Assembly (NCBI GenBank): GCA_029931535.1
Contig: JAQPZY010001190.1
Location: 1,013,001-1,077,000 of the forward strand
Direction of reading: 5' to 3'
Length of the DNA: 64,000 bases
Source: Margaritifera margaritifera
Taxonomy: Eukaryota; Mollusca; Bivalvia; Unionida; Margaritiferidae
In this document: positions 47,697 through 59,798 of the stretch, piece by piece
How positions within the stretch are numbered: position 1 is the stretch's first letter
Layout of the letters: each line of letters opens with the position of its first letter
Notes under the pieces: generated by a model
Databases searched by the model: none
What the model saw: only the letters and a program-made list of their open reading frames with translations
Told to the model about the DNA's origin: nothing
Position numbers and translations under genes: made by a program

Positions 47697-48415
47697 TTAT
47701 ACATCTGCCAAAAAGCAGAGCATATCATGTCATGTTGTTGCTCATCAGTCTGTCCATTGACATATGTTCCTTATTTTGTTTCTGCACAATAACTTCAGTT
47801 CTCCACCATTTACCATTATCAAACTTTCTAGGTAGCTTGTATTTGGGTCAAGGAAAAAAAAAATAATTCAGGCACAAAAGGTCAAAGTCACAGGGACTGA
47901 ATGAAGGAAAACTGTTCTCATACAATAATTTGGCTTGAACAGCAGATTCCTTGAACAAACTTTGTAAATGTTTTGCATTTGAGATAAGAAAGACACCTAT
48001 TGACTTTGGGGTCAAAAGGTCAGTGTCACAGGGACTGAAAGAAGGAAACACAATTTAACAAAACTACATAAGTTCTGTACCACACATGCTGACTAAATTT
48101 TGTAGATGGCTTACATTTGAGACAAGGAGGATACCTATTGATTTCGGACTTGAAAGAGTCAAAAGTCAAGGCCCGAGTGACTCCAAAAAAGAAAACAGTT
48201 GCTACAAAATAACTCAATTCCTATGCCACAAACCATGACCAATTTTTGTGGATGGCTTGTATTTGAGACAAGAAAGGCACCTACGATTTTGGGGTCAATA
48301 AGTCAAATCTTTTGTGCAAAATAACTTGAGTTCTGTGGTTTTTATATGAACCAAATTTTGTGGATGGATTGCATTTGAGACAAGGAAGACACCTATTGAT
48401 AAGGCAGGGCATATC
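47697..48415 (+). repeat. GGTCAAAGGTCA-type interspersed repeat, copy 2
   Basis: Same head (aagcagagcatatcatg) and units (ttgtggatggcttac, ggggtcaaaaggtca) as 965-1867; about five units. Confidence 0.75.
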
Positions 48416-48479
48416 ATTTACTATTCCTAGGCAACATTGTGTAGAGACAGTGATGTAGTACATGAGTTAAAACAGGTAT

Positions 48480-48720
48480 TACGTCTTTTAGTACCTGAAA
48501 AAAAGTTTAATAGCAGTATTACAGTAACTGCTATTATTGCATTGTTATCTCTTTTCCTGGCACTAGTCTCCAGTCCAAGGTGAATATTTGCCTCCTCCAG
48601 TTTATAATTGGAGGTCTAGAATAAAAAGAAAATAACATGATTCCACTTTGATACCTTAGTCAACTTCTGTTATTCAGAATATCATCCTTCCTTTTCTTAG
48701 ACTTCATGTAGTGCTCATGT
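48480..48720. repeat. DIRS left inverted terminal repeat
   Basis: Reverse complement of the right end at about 54110-54310, and of 33640-33840 in the other copy. Divergence between the two ends is visible but the block stays alignable over about 170 bp. Confidence 0.85.
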
Positions 48721-49009
48721 GTCTCTGGGGGCTCTCAACATTTTTCATCATCTAAGTATTCTTTTGGTGTATCTGTGGTCAGTCATATACATGTTTGTGT
48801 TATAATTGATTTTTGTCTCCCCAGTTCTTGCATAATTTTTGTTTATGTGCCCTTTTTCATTAAATTATAGGATTTTTTGTAGCTATATTTCAAAGGACTG
48901 GTTTGTTTATTGTCCTTTACTTAGTAACCAGTGTTACGGTAAGTATTTCTCGCCCATTTCTTGTTACAGTTGATTGTTTATTTGTGTATTTCCTTTCTGC
49001 ATTTCAGTA

Positions 49010-51118
49010 TGCCTCATGGTGTGGGTGAATGCGACCAGGAAAAGACTGCTTGGGTTATGCACCCGACCTGATTAGCGTGTGCAGGGACAGGTGTCCTTTT
49101 TGTGCTCTGCAGTCTGAAGAGGTGTGGGACTTGGCTGAAAGCCGCTGCTCCTTTTGGGTTAGGAAGAAGTGACCTGCTTCCTCTTTGTCTTCATTGGAAG
49201 ACCCCCTCCATTCCCAGGAGGGGTATTGTGCACTTCCTGATGTAAGGAAGATGCCAGCTCCATTAAAGGAGGAGTCTGTGGTTCTTTCCATGGTACAAAA
49301 ATTGCCTGCTTCATCAACGGAAGGACCACTGTCTCTTCCTGAGTATAGGAAGTTGTGAGCTCCTGTGAGGGAGGGATCCTTGGCATTTCTCAGACTCAAG
49401 ATAATGCATCAAGTACCAATCTCTGTCACTGGTTACCAGGCACCAGGTAAGGTGAATAGTGTCAGTCACCCAGTGTCTGTCACCAGGCACTGGGCACCAG
49501 GTTTAGACACTGACCACTGGGCACCGGTCTAGGGATAGGGATCAGGTTGATGCCACCCTTCTCTATATTACCATGTTAGCCCTATGGGAAACAGGCTCTG
49601 GACTTTGATCACCCATCTAAGGTGAGGGATCTAGTCATCACTCCATTTCTCTATGTTCCTGTTCAACCCTCATGGGGCTTGGGGACTCCCACCACCTTGT
49701 GGTGAGTCAGTCATGTCTTCCTTTTTTCCCATGATGCCATGGGTTGGTTGGTCCCTGGGCTGGCTGTAGACCCTCTCTATCCCCTCTGGCTTCTTTATCT
49801 TGTTTGTCTTGAGGGGATCATCAATCCCCTTCTCCAGGAAGAGAGTAACACAGTGGGTTATTCCCATACCTCCCTTCCCTGTGAGCAGAAAGATAATGAT
49901 GAACCCACAATCACAAGTCCCCTTCTCCAATGAGGCAGATAAGAATAGAGAGCAAAGACAGGAAAACAGAGTCTCAATTTTGGTAGACAAGTGAATTCCC
50001 AGAAAACCCAGTTGCATAATGCCCAACTCCTCTTGTGGGGTTCCCATCTTTGTCCCACCCTTTGGGTCAGGTGAAGGAGGAGGATGTTTGGACCTTTAAT
50101 AAGGCAGTAAACAAGGTTTACCACCTCCCAGATCCATGTCCAAAGCCCTTGGGATCTTTAAACACTAAGATCCTCACCAGTTTGGAGAGGCTGTCCAGAG
50201 CGCAATCTAAAACAGATCTTCTGTTGCTTCCACATTCGGCAATGGTTAGGGAGTTAACACAGAAATTGTCACAAGGCCGAGAGGTGACTAGACAGCAGAA
50301 GGGGTGGTCTGTCACCTGTTCTACACTTTAACCCCAGGTTTCCACCTCCAGTTACAGGGTCTGTTCCTATGCTTTCCTCTTTAGCCTCCCACCTTGAACT
50401 CAAGTGCTTCCCAGGTGGGAATATTGGTGGGGATCTGGGTCCATCTCTCTTGTTAAGTCCCACAAGGCTTTGGAACTCAAGGCCCATACACTAGTTACTA
50501 TAGCCTTCCATGCTGAACTTTTTTTTAGGCTGCCTCCTTCAATCTTTTGAAGGAGGAATCATTGTCTCCAGATGCTTTGCAGAGATTGTTGGAGTTCGTT
50601 ATCCAGACATCGAGACACAAGCTCATGAGGTCGATGGCACACTATGTCAAGCTTCTCCACCTCTGTATGGATGCCACCTTGGTGAAATCGAAGGTTTTTC
50701 TGGAGAACAGCAAAAGCCTTTGGAGGGCCACCCTGTTTAATGTGGAGACATCATTCAGAGAGTTAATCCCTACAGTGGCCTCGCAGGATTGGAGGGATCA
50801 GCAGCACCAGTCTCTGGCTATGGTACTGAGCCTGGTTAAATTGGTGAAGAAATGCCCCCATCGTGAAAGGTCAATGGCTCCCTTTATAAAGGTTTTAAGC
50901 AGTAACCCCAGCAGAACTGTCAGACCCAGTTTAAAACTCCCTTCTCCCTGTCTTTCACATGACAAGGTAGCTGGAGTGGCCAGGGGAGAAAGTCAACAGA
51001 CCCTTCCCTCTTCCCTAAGGAGGGAGGTAGTCAGCCCTAAGGATTCACACCTTCTCCCACTAAGTTCTCCTCTTCCTGATGGCCCAGTATTTGTCAGACT
51101 CTTTTTTTCAAAGGCTTA
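49010..51118 (+). pseudogene. DIRS gag-like region, broken
   Basis: A Cys-rich piece near 49060-49120 (CRDRCPFCALQSEEVW) is followed by several frames. The clearest stretch is 50530-51118: LNLLKEESLSPDALQRLLEF, MRSMAHYVKLLHLCMDATLV, ENSKSLWRATLFNVETSFRE. This gives the helical core expected for a DIRS ORF1 product, with no match I can name more precisely. Several stops before 50085. Confidence 0.6.
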
Positions 51119-51175
51119 GTTGGACCTCATGGATGATGTGTGGGTGATTTACACAATGAAGAAAGGTTACTGGCT

Positions 51176-52075
51176 TCACTTCTGGGACTCACCATCTCTT
51201 TCAAGGACTAAGGCTGCAACGTTTACCAAATCTTCTAAATGCATACATGGTTTACAATAACCAACACGATGCCGTTTAATCGAAACAATTAGAAACTCAA
51301 ACTTTACAACTATCTGTCCATTAGGCACATAGCTGACAGTTATTATAATGTGCATGCCGTACCTCACTCAGTGTTCATTTATTTCATTTGTTGTACGTCT
51401 TTTACCTCTTATTATAACATGATTCAGCTTGTAAAACATGTCTTGGTTGAATATATCTGACAGCTTGTAAAACATGTCTTGGTTGAATATATCTGACAGC
51501 TTGTAAAACATGTCTTGGCTGAATATATCTGACAGTTTGTAAAACATATCTCGGTTGAATATATCTTACAGCTTGTAAAACATGTCTTGGTTGAATATAT
51601 CTGACAGCTTGTAAAACATGTCTTGGTTGAATGTATCTGACAGCTTGTAAAACATGTCTTGGTTGAATATATCTGACAGTTTCAGTAAAACATCCATGTA
51701 CATGATGAAAAATCAATAATGAAACCGGACATACTCCCGAACACGTGCATGCAGGATCTAAAGTAACTAAGAAACTATGATATAATCAAAGTTCTGTTGA
51801 CAAATATGTTGTTTAAAAGTGAATACTGTAGTTTAAAGAAATTTGTATCAGCATTATCAGTAAATCAACCTGATATGTAATGTGCAACATAAGCAATTAC
51901 CATATTTTTGTGCCTTTTTCCTAGTGCTGTCACATTTGATGTGAAAATGTGAAGATATATAATTTAGTTGGAATTGCTAATTCCTGTGACAATGACAGCT
52001 GCATGCATGTAAACATTTACTGGCAGTAAACTAAACTAAACCATTTACACGTGTAAACGTTGAAGCCTTATCAAG
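51176..52075 (+). repeat. dispersed repeat F, copy 2, nested in the DIRS element
   Basis: Shares cgatgccgtttaatcgaaac, ttatataatgtgcatgcc-like and tttagttggaattgctaatt with 36400-36790. Carries its own 36-bp minisatellite. Sits between gag and RT, so it entered after the DIRS insertion. Confidence 0.7.
51416..51692 (+). repeat. 36-bp tandem repeat, about seven copies
   Basis: Unit cagcttgtaaaacatgtctt plus ggttgaatatatctga. Being 12 codons long it gives a minus-strand frame of VRYIQPRHVLQA repeats, not a gene. Confidence 0.95.
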
Positions 52076-52077
52076 GA

Positions 52078-52530
52078 CCCCCTTTTGTTTCCACCAGTCC
52101 CAGCTGGTATCCCTAAGGGAAAAGGTATAAACCCTTCTATTAGAGAGGGTGACAAACATCCCAAGTCCGGGATTTTATTCTTGGATCTTTCTGGTTTCAA
52201 AACAAAAAAGGGACAAGTTTTTTTTAATACTAATTCTCGATCTAAAATTCCCCATTAAAAAGTTTCTTCTGGAAGAGCATTTCAAGATTGAGACATCCAC
52301 CTCTGTGAGAAATGCCATCAGGTAGAATGATGTGGTGGACTCCAATCCCTACATTGCCAGTCCGCATGAAATTTCGGCATTTTTTGTGGGACAGGAAATC
52401 TTTAAATTTCGGGCTCATCCCTTTAGCCCATTTCTTTCCACCAGTCCCAGCTGGTATCCTAAGGAAAGAGGTGTACACCCTTCTATTAGAGAGGGTGGCA
52501 AACATCCAAAGTCTGGGATTTTATGCCTTC
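52078..52530 (+). repeat. direct duplication inside the DIRS RT region
   Basis: About 95 bp (ccaccagtcccagctggtat, cccttctattagagagggtg, gggattttat) occurs at 52090-52180 and again at 52439-52523, about 350 bp apart, with several differences. Confidence 0.85.
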
Positions 52531-52780
52531 AGAGTCTTTAGCAGGGTGATGGGTGTAATAGTGGCTCTCTTTAGATCTTTTGGGATCCCCATCATCCAGT
52601 ATTTTGACAACTGGTTGATGCACAATATCCTCTGATGTGCCTTCTGTTGGGAGACAGTGACTTATCTGGGACTAATCTGCAACCAAGAGAAGTTGGATCT
52701 GATCCCTTCTCAGAATTTTGTTTACGTGGGAATGAATTTCCTCACCCACCAATGGACAATTTGGGCTCCCCATGACAGGA
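52240..52780 (+). pseudogene. DIRS reverse transcriptase fragment, broken
   Basis: Frames in order read HFKIETSTSVRNAI, PHEISAFFVGQEIFKFRAHP, then after a frame change LRKEVYTLLLERVANIQSLG and GIPIIQYFDNWLMHN, then YLGLICNQEKLDLIPSQNFV and GMNFLTHQWTIWAPHDRS. The YFDN at the catalytic box replaces the usual Y-x-D-D, so the second Asp is lost. DIRS RT has this arrangement followed by RNase H, which is not seen here. Confidence 0.75.
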
Positions 52781-52889
52781 GCTCCTGTCTTTCATAGCAA
52801 GTCTGTCAAAGAGGACTTTGTTGTCTGCAAGTCTCTGCCTCTCTCTCCAGGGGACTCTGAACACAGCAGCAGACTTAGTTCACCTAGGA

Positions 52890-53920
52890 AGATTTCATTT
52901 GCAGCCTCGCCAAGATCGATTTTTGAGCAAGGTTGCCAACTGCGTCACCCAGGCTAGAAGGCAATTGTCTTCCAAGGTTTAAAATGCCAAATGGAGAAAT
53001 TTCTGTAATTGCTGCAGTAGGAAACATGTTGATTCTGTCTCTCACCCTTTGACTGCAGTTGCAGATTTTCCTCTGTTGCTTTTCAAAGAAAAAGACTGTT
53101 CAGTATCCACCATTTAAGGCTATAGAGCAGCCCTCTCCAGTACTCTCAAGTTCTCTGTGGGCTCCACCATTGGGTTAGACCCTTATCTTTCAGAACTAAT
53201 CGGGTACTTTGAGATTCAGAGACCAGTCTCTCATTCTTCAATGCCTAGGCAGAACCTTTCTTGTATTCTTTGGTCATTATCTAAACTTCTTAAGAAGCAT
53301 AGTGACACTTCCATTTGAGAACTTTCCCCTTTAAACATTTTTCCTTATCTTCCTAGCATCAGCAAGGAGAAGCTGTGAAATTCATGCCTTAACAGTGGAA
53401 AACAGTTATTTATAGTTTATTATTCGGATTCTCTTCTTTGCCAACCAGAGTTTCTGGCCAAGAATCAGCTACCTTCGGCAGCCAATGTTCATAATGAAAT
53501 CCTCAGTCTTATTGGTATCTGTACTGGGAATGATCAAGATATGCTCCTTTGCCCAGTTAGAGCTTTACATTTCTGTTTGGCCAAATAAAAAGGGAAAAGG
53601 AAGGGACCAAGTCATCTTTCTCCCTCTCAAAGGTACCTCTGATATTTGTCAACCACTATCTCAAGGTGGATTGTTCTGACTATCAAGATATCATTCTTTC
53701 ATGAGAATCAAACCCCATGAGGTTAGGCTATTGCTGCATCTTGCTCTTTCTTAATCATTCTTCTCTGGATGATGTCATGAAAGTCGTCTTCTGGCAGTCT
53801 CACTCCACCTTCTCTTCATTCTACCTTTGATCAATATTGCACCAGACCAAAGGTATTTAGACACTAAATCCAGTTGTGTCAGCCCAACAAGTTGTCAAGC
53901 TATCCTCCATTCTGCAGTAG
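52890..53920 (+). pseudogene. DIRS tyrosine recombinase, broken
   Basis: Nucleotide-level match to 32400-33400 along its length (gagcaaggttgcca, ttctgtaattgctgcagtag, cagagaccagtctctcattc, gatgatgtcatgaa). Translated pieces include YRAALSSTLKFS and YFEIQRPVSHSS-like blocks with stops between them. More decayed than copy 3; HEIR reads HEVR here after a frameshift. Confidence 0.7.
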
Positions 53921-54099
53921 AGCACCCTACTGACAATAGATGACAAGTTAGCTAGACAGCTTATCTTTAGGCAATCAGACTCCCACTAGGCTGGCAAATT
54001 CAGCAATGTAGTTATAGGAGGTATTGTATTACTGATATTTAAATGTGGTTCTTTGGGGGTAAAACTTACCTGCTGTTATTACATAATTCCCTCCTTTGT

Positions 54100-54320
54100 C
54101 CCCACTGATGTTCTTTCAATCTCAGTCCAAGTCAAAGGACAATATTCAGAATGACAGAAGTTGACTAAGGTATCAGACTTGGATCATGTTTAATCATTCT
54201 AGACCTTCAATCACTAATTGGAGGAGGGAATATTCACCTTGCACTGGGGACTAGGGGCAGGAAAAGATATAGCAATGCAATAATATCAGGTATTACATAA
54301 TTAAAATTAGTTTTACCTAT
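54100..54320. repeat. DIRS right inverted terminal repeat
   Basis: Inverted partner of 48480-48720; also matches 33600-33890 directly (ccccactgatgttctttca, taattggaggagggaat, attacataattaaaattag). Confidence 0.85.
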
Positions 54321-55100
54321 TCAAAATGTCATTTTTGCATATAAGAAGTAGAATAATACTATTTACAACTTGGCTTGTGTACCATTTACCGTGCTCTTGT
54401 CTCATCTGTGGTGATGATGGTGGGTATTTAACTTTTTGCAAGTCCGATATAGAGGAGATGAAAAAGGATAAATGGTGAGAAATGTTACAAAAGCACAACA
54501 GTATAGTAAGTGAATCAAATGACTAAAAGTGGTACAAAAATGAAACATTAAATATATAAAAATGAAATATTAAATATATACAAAAACATTAAATATATAC
54601 ACATAACTGCATATGTGTTTTGTTCTGAGTTTGTGGAAAGAACAAGTTTGATGTGGCGTAGAGATACGTCAAGGCCTTCATGCCAAGATGTATTCATAAG
54701 CCATATCCATTGAGTTCTTTCCCTAAAGTCAGAACAAAACATTAATACAGTTTTGTATTTGTTACATACACCCTTTTTTGTATACTTTCTAAATATTTTT
54801 AGCTTTACTGTGTGAAAGAAATTCAAAACGAATTGGGTTTTATAAAGTTTAATTCACGGTGTCTAAAAATATCTACGTGTGGACGTCAAAGAAGACACCT
54901 AAGTAGTTTGAATCTGGGGGTGTGATACAGAAATATGGATTGAACGGCTGTATCGAACGCCATATCAAGCATGTACGATTAATTGGGTATGTAATAAATA
55001 AAATTGCATAATGAAAAAAGAGTTATTGTAATTATGAATAGTGTACAGGCGTGTAATTGTGAATAGTATGAATAGTGTACAGGCGTGTAGAATTAAGTAT
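54321..55100 (+). other. intron with a second copy of a 47.4 kb sequence
   Basis: The stretch 54455-54545 (aaaaaggataaatgg, agtggtacaaaaatga) resembles 47430-47525, on the other side of the DIRS element. Otherwise nothing recognised; a minus-strand frame at 54548-54826 has no domain. Confidence 0.45.
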
Positions 55101-55102
55101 AC

Positions 55103-55323
55103 TACCATCTATACTCGCGTATAATCCGGGTCCAAAGGCAAACAACATAAACCCTGATCTGCTGTCGCATAATGCACTGATAGATCAGGGTCTATGTTGT
55201 TTGTTCTACTGATTAGTCCTTACAAACTGCATAGACCCAGATCTACTGGCGCATAATGCGATGGTAGATCTGGGTCTATGCAGTTTGCAGTTGGTATTGG
55301 CTTATACGCGAGTATATACGGTA
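55103..55323. mobile_element. double-hairpin MITE, copy 7
   Basis: Starts taccatctatactcgcgtat, ends cgcgagtatatacggta. AACAAC hairpin first; tight palindromic arms (atctgggtctatgcagtttg). Confidence 0.9.
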
Positions 55324-55896
55324 AGTATTTATGTAAAATCATTGCATGGGTCATAGGTGAGACACTGTGCAACCCTTATTAAATAGTTGTTTCAGTATGA
55401 TAATGTAAGTGGATATTAATCAAATTTGGTTATCCAGTATTTGGGTCTACAGTGTTTGACATTTTTATGGACATATTTTAGGTGGATTAAGTTGTATTTA
55501 GAATGTTTTCTTATAATCAACATTATTAAAGACTGTCATAGACAACAGGGAGTGCTGCATTCACTATTATTTGTGTGATGCCAATTTTCATCGATTTCAT
55601 GGTCACTGCAAACTATTAATTTAAAGTTCCAACAAACAATTAACTATTTGTGGAATCTGTAGGACCTTTTTCTTACTCCAATTTACTATTTGTGGAATCT
55701 ATATGACCTCTTCCACAATCCACGAATTTAAGTACTGATGAAAAAAAAATGTTTGTGCAAAATCACGAAAATGAATGCTCACAAAAATCAATGAATTCCT
55801 AGTTTAAACATTTAATAACATTTGGAGAATTTTAATAAACTTTAACCTCATAGTTTTCATACTTTCTTCATTCCCTGTTTGTGACCTCTATCAGTT
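55324..55896 (+). other. intron, no recognisable feature
   Basis: No gene; 'caatttactatttgtggaat' occurs twice (55640 and 55680). Confidence 0.45.
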
Positions 55897-56440
55897 AACC
55901 AATCTGATAAAAAAGAGATCTCCAACATAATGGAGATCTGATGTACACTGATACAAAGTCATGTTCTATTGACCTTTTCATTCACCAGTGAGATTAAAAC
56001 TTTAATATTTTTTGAAAGTGAAAAACATCATTTGGACAATAACGTTTCTAACGAAAACACTCCCTGAAATGAAATGACACACTTTGAATGTGATAGGTTA
56101 CTTAGAATAAGTGGACCATGCGTCAGTTCCAAATGTCACCAGAACATGAACCTTTATCAGTTGGTGCCTGTCAGATCTACTTACCGTACATATTCGTGTA
56201 TAAGCCAGGTCCAAATGCAAACAACATAGACCCTGATCTGCCATAGCACAATCCGCCAGCAGATCAGGGTCTATGTTGTTTGTTCTACTGATTAGTTCTT
56301 ACAAAACTGCATAGATCCAGATCTGCCAGCGCATATTTGCGCCAGCAGATCTGGGTCAGTGCAGTTTGCAGTTGGTATCTAATTTTACGTGAGTTATATG
56401 GTATTTGTTGATCTCAGTTTTAATCAGATTGGTCAGCTAA
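55897..56440. repeat. inverted-repeat element, GATCTGATTAAAATC family, copy 2
   Basis: Arms ttaaccaatctgataaaaaa / gagatctcc at 55897 and ttgatctcagttttaatcag / attggtcag at 56408. Shares internal tcatgttctattgacctttt with the element at 25210-25482. Interrupted by MITE copy 8. Confidence 0.7.
56182..56403. mobile_element. double-hairpin MITE, copy 8 (nested)
   Basis: Starts taccgtacatattcgtgtat and ends tgagttatatggta; AACAAC hairpin first. It lies inside the inverted-repeat element at 55897-56440. Confidence 0.88.
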
Positions 56441-57325
56441 CTAGATCTACTTTTAAAAACTGATTGATAAATAATATTAATAATATTCTTTAATGCATTG
56501 ATGACATAAGAGACACTGTTACAATCTAACTATTAGAACTTATCAATGTGCTTTGTATTTACTCCATAAATCATTTCTCATTATTACATGGCATGCTTCT
56601 CTTAATATTGCATAATGGCAAAACTTGTTAATTTAATTTTGAATACTATGATGAATTGTGTGCAGCGTTGTAGAATTAAGTATACTTAGTATTTATGTAA
56701 GGTTTAATTATGCCAGACTTAATCATATGTAATTTAAAATATTTTGGTTTTGCAAATACTAAGAATGTGCAACCAGAGTTCCCAGTGAGCAGTGCAAAGT
56801 CTGGGAAAAGTTTTGAAAATGTTAGGAAAAAGTAAGGTGATTTTAGATTGTATCAAAAACATTTGTATTTCAGCTGAAAGTTGGGGAATATCTGGGAATT
56901 TTAAGTTTCAAGTTATTTAAATTTTAGGAAGACCATGTGTAATATGCCTGTAAATATGTTGATGTATTTGGTAATAAGATTTTTGTAATTTAACTTAAAT
57001 ATGTTGTGTTCCAGACACGAAGAGTTTCAGTATGATACATTTGTAAGACAAAACATTCATGTGACTCATTTGGATGAGAAAATATGATTGGCACACGCAA
57101 TCAGCATAAAAGGTCATGTTGGATCAACATTTCAAGAAAATGTTACTCGGGCTCACAATGATCGCCTAAATAGGTTTATGCATGTTCATGAGAAACAAGG
57201 AAATCATATTGCAGGTAGTCGCTGGTGAAAAGATAACATAGCAGATTTTTGCCTGTGGCTTACAATGATGATCAACCCACTGTGGATTTTGATTGTCATC
57301 CATAGGTTAGAAACAAAGCCAATCA
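56441..57325 (+). other. intron, no recognisable feature
   Basis: AT-rich; no gene or clear repeat. Confidence 0.4.
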
Positions 57326-57344
57326 AGTTGAAAGTTAGATGTGA

Positions 57345-58110
57345 CTTTCTGCTTTACAATTTTTATTTATGCAATCATACAGATGAAGGTACATACAAGA
57401 TCAGTAAATCTGTCTTGATAATAAGATTTTTACTTATGCAATCATACAGATGAAGGTACATACAAGATCAGTAAATCTGTCTTGATAATAAGATTTTTAT
57501 TTATATAATCATACAGATGAAGGTACATACAAGATCAGTAAATCTGTCTTGATAATAAGATTTGTGTTTATGCAATCATACAGATGAAGGTACATGTACA
57601 CACAAGATCAGTAAATCTGTCTTGATAACAAGATTTTTATTTATATAATCATACAGATGAAGGTGCATACAAGATCAGTAAATCTGTCTTGATAATAAGA
57701 ATTTTATTTATGCAATCATACAGATGAAGGTACATGTACATACAAGATCAGTAAATCTGTCTTGATAATAAGATTTTTATTTATGCAATCATACAGATGA
57801 AGGTACATACAAGATCAGTAAATCTGTCTTGATAATAAGATTTTTATTTATGCAATCATACAGATGATGGTACATACAAGATCAGTAAATCTGTCTTGAT
57901 AATAAGATTTTTATTTATGCAATCATACAGATGAAGGTACATACAAGATCAGTAAATCTGTCTTTATAATAAGATTTTTATTTATGCAGTCATACAGATG
58001 AAGGTACATACAAGATCAGTAAATCTGTCTTGATAATAAGATTTTTATTTATGCAATCATACAGATGAAGGTACATACAAGATCAGTAAATCTGTCTTGA
58101 TAATAGGATT
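57345..58110 (+). repeat. 67-bp tandem repeat, about 11 copies
   Basis: Unit ttttatttatgcaatcatac, agatgaaggtacatacaaga, tcagtaaatctgtcttgata, ataagat. Two copies carry a 6-bp insertion (tacatgtacatac). Confidence 0.97.
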
Positions 58111-58913
58111 TTGACCTTGATAGTCATTAGTGGTAATAACCATCAAAGTAAAAAATATCATTATCAGGTCAGAAGTATATGTATATCTGCATAATTTTCT
58201 TGTCATTTGTGCTATACCCTATTAGTCATGTTGTAGTAACAGTTAATATTTATTAATATTTCATTATGAAAGATGTATTCTGTAATAATATCCTGGCATC
58301 TTACTAATACTGACTGCATTTTTTTTTTATGTATATAAAACGGCATTTCTTTCTGTTGTTTACTGAAAAGTCTCTGTAACAAGCAAAAACCTAAGATGAT
58401 AGTGGTTCTCTTTCACTCATTATACATCAAACAAGCCACCATGTCACTGAAATAGTTTTCTCCAAAAAAAATGTTCATGATATCAACTGTGAATGAACTT
58501 GGACAACAGATTGTTTTCATGTCATCTTTCTTTTTTTTTCATGAATTTCATGGTGAAACAGGGATTAATAGCCATTCCTCCAAAGTATTTGTAAAATCCA
58601 AATCAACAAGTTTAATTAGTGTTGACTATACAAAAGGTAAGGGAATATACAAAGAAATTTTCCTCCTTGCCTAACCAAAGCACAGTTACTAGGGTAATGG
58701 TGCCTGCTGAAATCTTTACTAACAGCAATTTATCACTACAGTATGTTAGAGAAAAGGATGCAACAGTATAGAGGAGAAAAAAATATTAAAATCACTTCTA
58801 TAGGGTGGCATCATAAATGTCAGTTTGTTACACAGTTTTCTGGTAGTTTTGATACTAAATATTTAAAGGTGATAATTTACCAAGAAATGCAAGAAATTAT
58901 TACGCAAGAAATC
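58111..58913 (+). other. intron, no recognisable feature
   Basis: Frames at 58471-58674 and 58743-59027 show no domain; the latter runs into a MITE. Confidence 0.4.
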
Positions 58914-59133
58914 TACTGTATATACTCGCGTATAAGCCGGGTCCAAATGCAAACAACATATACCCTGATCTGCCGTTGCATAATGCGCCAACAGATCAGG
59001 ATCTATGTTGTTTGTTCTACTGATTAGTCCTACAAACTGCATGGACCCAGATCTGCCGGCGCATTATGCGCCGGCAGATCTGGGTCTATGCAGTTTTCAG
59101 TTGGTATCAAATTATATGCGAGTATATATGGTA
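58914..59133. mobile_element. double-hairpin MITE, copy 9
   Basis: Starts tactgtatatactcgcgtat, ends gcgagtatatatggta. Hairpin 2 has a near-perfect palindromic core, gccggcgcattatgcgccgg. Confidence 0.92.
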
Positions 59134-59798
59134 AGAATAACATAAGGAAGGATATAGCCCAATTACACTTCAGTATGCATGTGTATATATCTCAATGTCA
59201 TTTATATAAATTTGAAACCGCTAGAATTTCTCTGCTAGATTCCCTTCAGATCTGAATACCGAATTCCATGCTGGTCAACTAACAAGCTAATAACAAAAAC
59301 TGACTGGATATATTTGAAATAAACATTCACACATAAACTTTTAACATCTTTATTCTTTAAAGAAAGACAAAGTATTTAGACAGTTCTATCTTCAAGTATA
59401 CAACAGATCTGACCAGATTAATAAGTCACACTCATTTACTTTGGCAATACAAATTTGCTGTCATTCAAAAATCAGTTGAGTGAAATTGATCAAGAGGTGG
59501 CATAAATTCATGAGTCATGCCACGACCATGATATATATAAATTCATGTTATAAAGAAGTGAATTATAGCAGGGTTTCAGTGTAGATGATTCCACATAACT
59601 GCAGCTGAGCAAGAGAAAGTTCTTTTAAATGATTCTGTTTGAGGTTGATTTATTTGAAGATCTCTATTAACAACATTTCTTAGTTGATATGGATTGGATT
59701 ACAAGTGAGATAGAGGTAATCTAATCCATGTAATAACACTCCTGTATCACATAACTGATCTTCAGCATTCAGCTGTCTGCTAGCCTTGGCTATAAGCT
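59134..59798 (+). other. intron, no recognisable feature
   Basis: AT-rich, no gene. Confidence 0.4.

Larger units (their letters stand above)
48440..54320 (+). mobile_element. nearly full-length DIRS-type retrotransposon, copy 2
   Basis: Inverted termini: the left 48530-48700 (ctattattgcattgttatct, taattggaggtctagaataa, gataccttagt) is the reverse complement of the right 54120-54290. Between them lie gag-like (49020-51118), RT-like (52240-52770) and tyrosine recombinase-like (52890-53900) regions in DIRS order. The internal block 51180-52075 is foreign (repeat F). Many stops; inactive. The copy at 32320-33890 belongs to the same family. Confidence 0.85.

Noticed and set aside
51402..51716. 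Minus-strand frame of VRYIQPRHVLQA repeats
   Set aside because: By-product of a 36-bp tandem repeat inside a repeat nested in a dead retroelement.
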